Shown: piece after piece, positions 38,963 to 45,493 of the stretch | Numbering within the stretch: position 1 is the stretch's first letter | Layout of the letters: each line of letters opens with the position of its first letter | From: Chimaeribacter coloradensis | GTDB lineage: Bacteria > Pseudomonadota > Gammaproteobacteria > Enterobacterales > Enterobacteriaceae | DNA length: 64,000 bases | Direction of reading: 5' to 3' | Assembly: GCF_002858715.1 (NCBI RefSeq) | Contig: NZ_PJZH01000007.1 | Span: forward strand, 62,001-126,000 | Notes under the pieces: model-generated | Told to the model about the DNA's origin: nothing | The model's input: the letters and a program-made list of their open reading frames with translations, nothing else | The model's database searches: none | Program-made: the position numbers and the translations under genes

Positions 38963-40123
38963 ATGAGTGAAGCCCCCGACAGCGCCCCCGGCGGCCCCTT
39001 TGATGCCCTTTGCGGCGGCTTCAAAAAGCCGGTGCCGCGCCAGTCGTCAGTGCCGCTTATCGCCCAGGCGTACGCCGCGGCGCTCTACCGGGAAAATTTT
39101 TTCCAGCGCTATACGCTGGGCGAAGTCTTTTTTGAAACCGAATACCGCTGGGTCGGCACCGGCAACCCCTTGCTGGACATGACGCTCAGGCAGATCGTCT
39201 CTGAGATGCGTAACTACTACGCCAAATCGCGGGAAAACCTCGCGCTGGCAAAAAAGGGCACACCGGCGGTGGCGCTCAAAGAGGGGCGATATATCCGCCC
39301 CGATGTGCTGGGGCTGGCGCTGGATATTCCCCGCCGTGCCATCTGCTGCGAACTGCTGGAGATCAGCACCATTGACCAGGCCAAAGAGACCATCGCCGGC
39401 GATCTGGTGCCGAAACTGGCGATCCTGCGCGGGCCGGTGAAAACCCTGCTGGAGGAGGCGCTGCTGCGCATGAACCAGCTCGGTGAATTCCCGCAGACCT
39501 TTGAGGCCAACGGCGCGCCCTGGGTTATCCCGCCGCAGCTTATCATCGTGCCGCTGTTCCCGGAGGCGGGCACCGCCACCGCCTCCACCCGCTTCCGCTG
39601 GCTCTGCTTCGGCCCCACCTACCAGTACCGGCCGATGCCCTTTGCCGGCATCGTCAACGAGCCGCCGGACTCCCCGGCGCGCGGGCTGCTGCTCTACAGC
39701 TACCACGAGGCGGGGCTCAACGAGGCGGCGGTGCCGCAGGAGGTGTTTGTCAAAATGCGCAAGTGGCTGGCGGACAAGCAGCGCGCGTCGGCGCGGCTGG
39801 AGCTGCTGCCGCTGCACAGCTACACCCAGTACTGGCAGCAAAACCCGGATGACCTGAAGCGCCTGCTCGGCTACCTGGCAGTGGGCGTGGCCGCTGTGGC
39901 GGTGGTGGCGCTGGCGGTGTGGCTGGCCCCGGTGATCGCCGGGTCCGCCGCGGCACTGCTGAGTGAGATGGCGGTCGCGGCCTCGGCCGAGGCGATGATT
40001 GCCCAGGGCACCGCCGTCGCCGCTGCGCTCTCCAGTTTCCTGCCACAGATTATGCGTACCGCGCAGTCAGCCATCGGCGCTGCTGCCAGCCTGGGCGGCC
40101 TGCAACCGGTATGGGGGGGATAG
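38963..40123 (+). CDS. Protein of unknown function with hydrophobic C-terminus (386 aa), second of a two-gene unit
   Basis: Unrecognised. Residues 1-300 look globular (RQSSVPLIAQAYAAALYRENFFQRYTLGEVFFETEYRW; then IPPQLIIVPLFPEAG). From about 303 the sequence is strongly hydrophobic and Ala/Gly-rich: one segment of membrane length (YLAVGVAAVAVVALAVWLAP, about 307-326) and two weaker ones to the C-terminus. This profile fits a membrane-inserting or pore-like tail, but no family supports that. It is 9 bp downstream of the 968-residue gene and ends in a G-rich run convergent with ansP. No phage, tail-sheath or secretion gene lies beside the pair. Confidence 0.8.
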   Translation: MSEAPDSAPGGPFDALCGGFKKPVPRQSSVPLIAQAYAAALYRENFFQRYTLGEVFFETEYRWVGTGNPLLDMTLRQIVSEMRNYYAKSRENLALAKKGTPAVALKEGRYIRPDVLGLALDIPRRAICCELLEISTIDQAKETIAGDLVPKLAILRGPVKTLLEEALLRMNQLGEFPQTFEANGAPWVIPPQLIIVPLFPEAGTATASTRFRWLCFGPTYQYRPMPFAGIVNEPPDSPARGLLLYSYHEAGLNEAAVPQEVFVKMRKWLADKQRASARLELLPLHSYTQYWQQNPDDLKRLLGYLAVGVAAVAVVALAVWLAPVIAGSAAALLSEMAVAASAEAMIAQGTAVAAALSSFLPQIMRTAQSAIGAAASLGGLQPVWGG

Positions 40124-40162
40124 CCGGGAAACGGGGGAACGGGGGGAAAGGGAAAGAAGGGG

Positions 40163-40191
40163 AAAAAGCGGGCCGCCACCGGGCCGCCCGC
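40163..40191 (-). terminator. Terminator after ansP
   Basis: On the minus strand a GCGGGC...GCCCGC stem is followed by TTTTTCCCC, 12 bp beyond the ansP stop. The same region on the plus strand is the G-run tract at the end of the unknown two-gene unit. Confidence 0.75.
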
Positions 40192-40202
40192 CTTAAGGGG
40201 GA

Positions 40203-41672
40203 TTACTCCGCCGCGTGGTTCGCTTCGTGCGCCTGTTGCTCGGCTTTCACCTCTTCCGCGCGTTTGCGCAGGCCGAACCAGCCCAGCGTCAGCAGGAGGA
40301 TCAGCACCGGAATGGTGGCCACGGTGTAGGTGCCGTTCGGGTAGTCAAACGCCATCAGCACCAGCACGCCCAGCAGGAACGCCAGCGTCAGCCAGGAGGT
40401 GAACGGCGCGCCCGGCATCTTGAAGGAGACATCCTTGGCATGGCCCTCTTTCACCGCTTTGCGGAACTTCATCTGGCAGACCACGATAAACGCCCAGGAG
40501 CTGAGGATACCCAGCGACGCCACGTTCAGGACGATCTCAAACACCTGCGACGGCACGTAGTAGTTCAGCACCACGCCCACCACATAGACCGCGGCGGTAA
40601 CCAGGATACCGGCATACGGCACCTGCTGGCTGCTCATGCGGGACATCAGCTTCGGCGCGGAGCCGCCCATCGACAGCGACCGCAGGATGCGCCCGGTGGA
40701 GTAGAGGCCGGAGTTCAGGCTGGAGAGCGCCGCGGTGAGCACCACGATGTTCATGATGCTGCCGATGTACGGCACGCCCAGCTTGCTGAAGAAGGTCACG
40801 AACGGGCTCTGGCCCGCCTGGTAGGCGTTCCACGGCAGCAGGCAGACCAGCAGCGTGATGGAGCCGACGTAGAACAGGGCGATACGCCAGATCACGCTGT
40901 TAATCGCTTTCGGCAGCACTTTTTCCGGCTCTTTGGTTTCACCGGCGGCGGTGCCGACCAGCTCAACCGCGGCAAAGGCGAACACCACGCCCTGTATCAG
41001 CACCAGCGCCGGCAGCAGCCCGTGCGGGAACAGCCCGCCGTTATCGGAGATCAGGTGCAGGCCGGTGGCGTTGCCGTCCAGCGGCTTGCCGCTGCCGAGG
41101 AACACCACACCGACGATCAGGAACAGCGCAATCGCCGCCACTTTGATCAGGGCGAACCAGAACTCCATCTCGGCGAACCACTTCACGCCAATCATGTTCA
41201 TGGTGACCACAATCGCCAGCGCGCCGAGGGCAAACACCCACTGCGGCACATCCGCAAACCCGCCCCAGTAGTGCATATAGAGCGCCACGGCGGTGATGTC
41301 GACGATGCCGGTCATCGCCCAGTTCAGGAAGTACATCCAGCCGGCGACGTAGGAGGCTTTCTCCCCCAGGAACTCGCGGGCATAAGAGACGAAGCTGCCG
41401 CTGGTGGGGCGGTGCAGCACCAGCTCACCCAGCGCGCGCAGGATGAAGAAGGAGAACAGCCCGCACACCGCATAGACCAGCGCCAGCGCCGGGCCGGCCA
41501 TCTGTAAGCGCGCGCCTGCGCCGAGGAACAGCCCGGTGCCGATAGAGCCGCCGATGGCGATCATCTGAACCTGGCGGTTACCCATTCCTTTGTGATACCC
41601 GGCTTCGTGAGAGTCCAGCCAGCGGCGCTTCGCGGCACGGCGCGTACTCTCGGATTTCTTATGTGATTTCAT
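40203..41672 (-). CDS. ansP: L-asparagine permease AnsP
   Basis: Amino-acid/proton symporter of the APC family in the inner membrane. 489 residues from the chosen ATG (MKSHKKSESTRRAAKRRW), with TTAGGATATCA ahead; the frame stays open 17 codons upstream. It is near-identical in conserved blocks to E. coli AnsP: EAGYHKGMGNRQVQMIAIGGSIGTGLFLGAG, LGELVLHRPTSGSFVSYAREFLGEKASYVAGWMYFLNWAMTGIVD and FSKLGVPYIGSIMNIVVLTAALSSLNSGLYSTGRIL. Twelve membrane segments are expected. Monocistronic. Confidence 0.95.
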   Translation of the reverse strand: MKSHKKSESTRRAAKRRWLDSHEAGYHKGMGNRQVQMIAIGGSIGTGLFLGAGARLQMAGPALALVYAVCGLFSFFILRALGELVLHRPTSGSFVSYAREFLGEKASYVAGWMYFLNWAMTGIVDITAVALYMHYWGGFADVPQWVFALGALAIVVTMNMIGVKWFAEMEFWFALIKVAAIALFLIVGVVFLGSGKPLDGNATGLHLISDNGGLFPHGLLPALVLIQGVVFAFAAVELVGTAAGETKEPEKVLPKAINSVIWRIALFYVGSITLLVCLLPWNAYQAGQSPFVTFFSKLGVPYIGSIMNIVVLTAALSSLNSGLYSTGRILRSLSMGGSAPKLMSRMSSQQVPYAGILVTAAVYVVGVVLNYYVPSQVFEIVLNVASLGILSSWAFIVVCQMKFRKAVKEGHAKDVSFKMPGAPFTSWLTLAFLLGVLVLMAFDYPNGTYTVATIPVLILLLTLGWFGLRKRAEEVKAEQQAHEANHAAE

Positions 41673-42057
41673 TGATATCCTAATTTCCTGTCTGCCGGCG
41701 CGTGCCCCGGCCCCGCCAGGCAACCGTTTGCCGATGGGAGGGGGAACCGCGCCCGTTCTCTAACGCTTAGTTATTAAGGTGATTGGTTATTAAGGTGATT
41801 TTTTGTCGCTGATCACGACCTGGTAACACGGCGGTGAATGCTACCTTTTCTGATGAAAGGAGGCAAAAAATCTCATGCAGAAATCGTGATTATTTATGTA
41901 ACGGCCTGCCGCGGTGTGAAACCGGTCACGGTAAGTTAAAAAAGTGCCGGGCGCACATCGCCTCGCAAATCAGTCACCTTGTGCCATGCTTAAGGGTAAG
42001 CATAAAAATTGCCGGGCGGAAAACAGGCCGTGCCGGACCATGACAAAGGAGAGTTAA
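41673..42057. other. Control region between ansP and the YgiW-like gene
   Basis: 385 bp without a gene. About 100 bp upstream of ansP is a 14-bp direct repeat (TTATTAAGGTGATT at 41,771-41,784 and 41,787-41,800; period 16 bp). The plus-strand side carries an AAAGGAGAG ribosome site for the next gene. No further element recognised. Confidence 0.6.
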
Positions 42058-42453
42058 ATGAAAAAGTTAACGATTGCTGCGCTGCTGACCGTGATGACCC
42101 TGCCCGCCTTCGCCGAAGACAACGGCGGCTTTAAGGCTGACGAGCCGGCACCGCCGCCGCACAAACAGGACGCCGGTATCCGCGGTTCTGAAGATGCCCG
42201 CGGGGCCACCGTCGAGCTGGCCCGCACCATGCGCCAGGACGCCTGGGTGACGCTGGAAGGCCATATCATCAAGAAAACCGGCAAGGATCAGTTCGAGTTC
42301 CGCGACAAAACCGGCACCGTAGGGATCACCGTCGGTGCCAACCGCTGGAACGGCGATGAAGTCACCCCAGAGGATCTGGTGATGATCAGCGGCCGCGTGA
42401 AGCATGAAGGGAAGCAGACGCATGTGGTGGTAGAGCACCTGCTGAAACAGTAA
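42058..42453 (+). CDS. YgiW/YdeI-type periplasmic OB-fold protein
   Basis: 131 residues. Signal peptide MKKLTIAALLTVMTLPAFA with cleavage near residue 19, so it is periplasmic. The bacterial OB-fold (BOF) domain covers about 48-130: ARTMRQDAWVTLEGHIIKKTGKDQFEFRDKTGTVGITVGANRWNGDEVTPEDLVMISGRVKHEG. Relatives (YgiW, VisP, YdeI) take part in stress resistance and in some cases peptidoglycan or ligand binding. The region 20-47 is Pro-rich and variable. Single gene, convergent with aer. Confidence 0.88.
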   Translation: MKKLTIAALLTVMTLPAFAEDNGGFKADEPAPPPHKQDAGIRGSEDARGATVELARTMRQDAWVTLEGHIIKKTGKDQFEFRDKTGTVGITVGANRWNGDEVTPEDLVMISGRVKHEGKQTHVVVEHLLKQ

Positions 42454-42470
42454 GCCAGCCAGGTTGATTA

Positions 42471-42499
42471 ACGGGCGCGGGTGTGTAACCCGCGCCCGT
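42471..42499. terminator. Hairpin between the YgiW-like gene and aer
   Basis: A perfect 12-bp stem (ACGGGCGCGGGT/ACCCGCGCCCGT) with a 5-nt loop lies between the convergent genes. Flanking T-runs are weak, so termination may be inefficient or factor-assisted. Confidence 0.65.
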
Positions 42500-42516
42500 C
42501 TGCCCGCCAGAACGGC

Positions 42517-44061
42517 TTACCTGAACACCTTCAGCGCCATCCCTAATCTTCCCACCTGGTGCTTCATCCGCGTCGCCGAGACCGCACTCTCCTGCACCTG
42601 CTCGGCGTTCTGCTGGGTGATGCGCTCCAGCTCCTTCACCGCCTTGCCGACCTCCGACAACCCGGTGCCCTGCTCAGCAGTGGCCGCGCTGATGCGCGCG
42701 ATCAGCGCGGTGACGTTGCTGACCTGGCGCACAATGTCGTCCATCGTCGTCCCGGCGTCATGCACCTGACCGGAGCCGGAGAGCACTTTATTGACGCTGG
42801 CGTCGATCAGGCTCTTGATCTCACTGGCGGCGGTGGCGCTGCGCTGCGCCAGCCCGCGCACCTCCCCGGCCACCACGGCAAAGCCCTTGCCCTGCTCACC
42901 GGCGCGCGCGGCTTCCACTGCGGCATTCAGCGCCAGGATATTGGTCTGAAACGCGATGCTGTCGATCACGCTGGTAATGGTGCCGATTTTCTTCGAGCTG
43001 ATGGCGATCTCATCCATCATCCGCACGATCTCCTCCATCGACTCGCCCCCCTTCTCCGCCGCCGAGCTGGCCGCGCTGGAGAGCTGGTTGGCCTCGGCCG
43101 CGGTGGCGGTGTTGCTCTGCACCGTCGCCGTCATCTGGTTCATGGTGGCGGAGGTCTGCTCCACGTTGGCGGCGGTCTGGTCAGTGCGGCGGCTCAGCTC
43201 CTCATTGCCCTGCGCCAGCACATCACTGGCGCGGCTCACCGTCATCACCTGGTTGCTGACGTCATCCACCAGCCAGCGGAACATCACCCCCAGCTGCCCC
43301 ACGGCGCGCAACGTCATGCCGATCTCATCCACCCGGTCGAGGTGGTCCACCCGGTAACTCGCCCCGGTCGCCACATCCTTCGCCTGACGGCACACCTGCG
43401 CCAGCGGCCGGGCGATCTGCGCATCCAGCCAGGCGGCAGAGAGCGCCAGCAGCAGCGCCATCCCGGCGGTGAAGCCGCCCAGCGCCGGGCCCCCCAGCCC
43501 CAGCGCCGACGCCCCGGCCACGCTCAGCGGCAACAGGGCCAGCAGCGGCGCGAAAAGCCTGGCACGCAGCGACATGGTTTTCAGCAGAGAACGCCAGCGG
43601 CCGGGGCCGGTCGCCAGCAGCACCCCTTTATGCAGGCGGCGGTTCTTCAGTGTGCCGTCGCGCATCTTCTGGTAGAGCGCCGAGGCGGCTTCCACCTCCT
43701 GATCCGTGGGCTTGATGCGCACCGACATATACCCCAGCAATTTACCGTTACGGATCACCGGGTTTACATTGGCGCGCACCCAGTAGTGGTCGCCGTTCTT
43801 GCAGCGGTTTTTGACCAGCCCGGTCCACGGCTCGCCCTGTTTGAGGGTGGCCCACATATCCGCAAACGCCTCGGCCGGCATATCGGGGTGGCGCACCAGA
43901 TTGTGCGGCGCGCCGGTCAGCTCCTCCGCGCTGAATCCGCTGATCTCAATAAAGGCGTCATTGGCATACAGGATGCGGCTGTCGAGATCGGTGGTGGACA
44001 TGAGCGTCGCATCATCGGGAAAATTAAAGGGTTGCTGGGTAACCGGCTGATTATTGCGCAT
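42517..44061 (-). CDS. aer: Aerotaxis receptor Aer
   Basis: 514-residue membrane chemoreceptor for oxygen/redox taxis. N-terminal PAS domain (about 15-120: [51 protein letters not shown]...[15 protein letters not shown]) aligns closely with E. coli Aer and should bind FAD. The membrane hairpin is around 165-210, followed by a HAMP-like linker. The C-terminal MCP signalling domain contains the invariant hairpin tip [43 protein letters not shown]. It has no C-terminal methylesterase pentapeptide. A FliA promoter lies just upstream. Confidence 0.93.
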   Translation of the reverse strand: MRNNQPVTQQPFNFPDDATLMSTTDLDSRILYANDAFIEISGFSAEELTGAPHNLVRHPDMPAEAFADMWATLKQGEPWTGLVKNRCKNGDHYWVRANVNPVIRNGKLLGYMSVRIKPTDQEVEAASALYQKMRDGTLKNRRLHKGVLLATGPGRWRSLLKTMSLRARLFAPLLALLPLSVAGASALGLGGPALGGFTAGMALLLALSAAWLDAQIARPLAQVCRQAKDVATGASYRVDHLDRVDEIGMTLRAVGQLGVMFRWLVDDVSNQVMTVSRASDVLAQGNEELSRRTDQTAANVEQTSATMNQMTATVQSNTATAAEANQLSSAASSAAEKGGESMEEIVRMMDEIAISSKKIGTITSVIDSIAFQTNILALNAAVEAARAGEQGKGFAVVAGEVRGLAQRSATAASEIKSLIDASVNKVLSGSGQVHDAGTTMDDIVRQVSNVTALIARISAATAEQGTGLSEVGKAVKELERITQQNAEQVQESAVSATRMKHQVGRLGMALKVFR

Positions 44062-44125
44062 GGTGAATTCCTGATCTCTATTTCACAGAATGAAGCGGGC
44101 GAATTTCCTTAATAAAACAGCTTGG

Positions 44126-44152
44126 TTTTCGGCAAAGGGCATAAAAACTTTA
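44126..44152 (-). promoter_or_regulatory. aer: Sigma-28 (FliA) promoter for aer
   Basis: On the minus strand TAAAGTTT, 11 bp, then GCCGAAAA. The consensus is TAAAGTTT-N11-GCCGATAA, so only one base differs. It ends 65 bp before the aer ATG and places aer in the flagellar/chemotaxis regulon, as in E. coli. Confidence 0.9.
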
Positions 44153-44157
44153 GGGAT

Positions 44158-44186
44158 AAAAAAGCCGGTTTTTGATAAACCGGTTT
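44158..44186 (-). terminator. Minus-strand terminator between CRISPR-1 and aer
   Basis: On the minus strand ACCGGTTT-ATCA-AAAACCGGC is followed by TTTTTTAT. It stops transcription arriving from the right, the direction of CRISPR-1 transcription, just before the aer promoter. Confidence 0.75.
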
Positions 44187-44690
44187 ATAAAAATAATGTG
44201 CGAAAATTTTTTAAATAAACACTTTCTCCTTAAAAATCTGCATTTTCCTATTTATCAATAGGTTATTCCACGCCCTGTCAAAAACCAGATAAATCATTAA
44301 ATATCATTAATTTAAAATGATCCATGTTTCGCGCGGGCAGAGCTTTCCTGCGCGAATGGCACAACGTTACGGCAAGATAAAAAGCAAGGCAGATGTTGGT
44401 ATGGCGATAAATGAAACAGCAGGTAGGCCATTATTTTTTCCGGCAGCTTAGACTTTTCCCGAAAAAGATCACGGGCGGGATAATTACCCGCCGGACATTG
44501 TTTTTAAATATGCGGATAAAAAGACGGCGTATGAAAAGTCTACGGTTAGAGGCAGAAAGTAAAGGAAATATCGAATAAATTTCCTGCGAAAGTGAGGGAG
44601 AGGCAGATTAGTTAACTCCGCCTTCCCTTTGGAGCAAATCCCTGGGTGTGAGGAAGTGGCCAGCCGCTAAGCTCCGCCAACCCCTGCGAG
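44187..44690. other. AT-rich spacer between aer promoter region and CRISPR-1
   Basis: About 500 bp without a recognisable gene. The left part is strongly AT-rich. An imperfect hairpin (TTCGCGCGGG/CCTGCGCGAA) sits at 44,328-44,356. The last 60 bp before the first CRISPR repeat are the array trailer. The span is downstream of CRISPR-1 on its transcribed strand. Confidence 0.6.
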
Positions 44691-45023
44691 GAAACACCCC
44701 CACGTGCGTGGGGAAGAGTTCATCAGGTTCCTGATCTGGCGATCAGACAAAGAAACACCCCCACGTGCGTGGGGAAGAGTGCTGATGCCGTTCCATCTGC
44801 CCGAACCGGGCGGAAACACCCCCACGTGCGTGGGGAAGAGTCGAAATCTGTCCAAAAACGACCCGTCGCCCGGGAAACACCCCCACGTGCGTGGGGAAGA
44901 GGGGGAGCGCAAAACCCACGCGGGAATAAAGCTGGAAACACCCCCACGTGCGTGGGGAAGAGACCCCAATCATGCAAGGGCGCTATTATTGTGTAGAAAC
45001 ACCCCCACGTGCGTGGGGAAGAG
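44691..45023 (-). CRISPR. CRISPR-1, type I-E array: 6 repeats, 5 spacers
   Basis: Six identical 28-bp repeats start at 44,691, 44,752, 44,813, 44,874, 44,935 and 44,996, an exact 61-bp period with 33-bp spacers. On the plus strand the repeat begins GAAACACCCCCACG and ends CGTGGGGAAGAG with loop bases TG; the stem is CCCCACG/CGTGGGG. Aligning with the E. coli I-E repeat (GAGTTCCCCGC...) puts the crRNA on the minus strand, so the leader is at the right, beside cas3. The newest spacer should therefore be 44,963-44,995. No repeat is degenerate. Spacer targets cannot be assigned from the window. Confidence 0.97.
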
Positions 45024-45493
45024 ACCAATATTATGTAGTGAATCTATAAAAAAATACATCATCTTGTGTTTCCCCACTTTATTCACGCCATCTATAAATT
45101 AATAACCCATAAAATTAACCTTCACTAAAAATAAACAGGAAAATACCCCTCACCTTTCTTTATTTGAAAAAAGGCTATTCATTTCCCCTATCTGAAGATG
45201 GTAGTTTTCACACCAGAAAAAAAGCAGCTCGCCTTCTCCCTGCGCCACATTACCCCCCTCTTTTCCAGATTAACTGGAAGTGTTTCACTAATATTTATTA
45301 CAATAAAAACAACAAGATAAAAACTATTAACAGAGAGAGTTATCCAGAAAAAGAGAACTCCATTTTATTTATGCGACGGATAGATTCATTAAATACATAC
45401 GGCAAACGGATAAATTGTTGTGTGATCTTATTAACAGAACATCTGATTATTGAATCTAATATTTATAGCCACGTTTTCTGGCGTAAAAATCGT
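45024..45493. promoter_or_regulatory. CRISPR-1 leader and cas3 promoter region
   Basis: 470 bp, markedly AT-rich, between CRISPR-1 and cas3. The first 20 or so bases (ACCAATATTATGTAGTGAA) resemble the sequence beside CRISPR-2 (ACCACTATCCTATGGTGAA), marking both as leader-proximal. The crRNA promoter should read leftwards and the cas promoter rightwards. The composition suggests possible H-NS silencing, known for E. coli I-E loci; that is inference. Confidence 0.75.

Noticed and set aside
36047-40123. Assignment of the two-gene unit to a contractile injection system or prophage
   Set aside because: No sheath, tube, baseplate, ATPase or integrase gene occurs nearby; the resemblance is only a vague impression.
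44630-44657. Possible seventh, decayed repeat at the left end of CRISPR-1
   Set aside because: In the right register, but only GTGTGAGGAAG resembles the repeat; similarity is near chance.
45164-45493. 110-codon N-terminal extension of cas3
   Set aside because: AT-rich leader DNA with Asn/Lys/Tyr-biased translation and unlike Cas3; the conserved part begins after MRPPKN, which gives the usual protein length.
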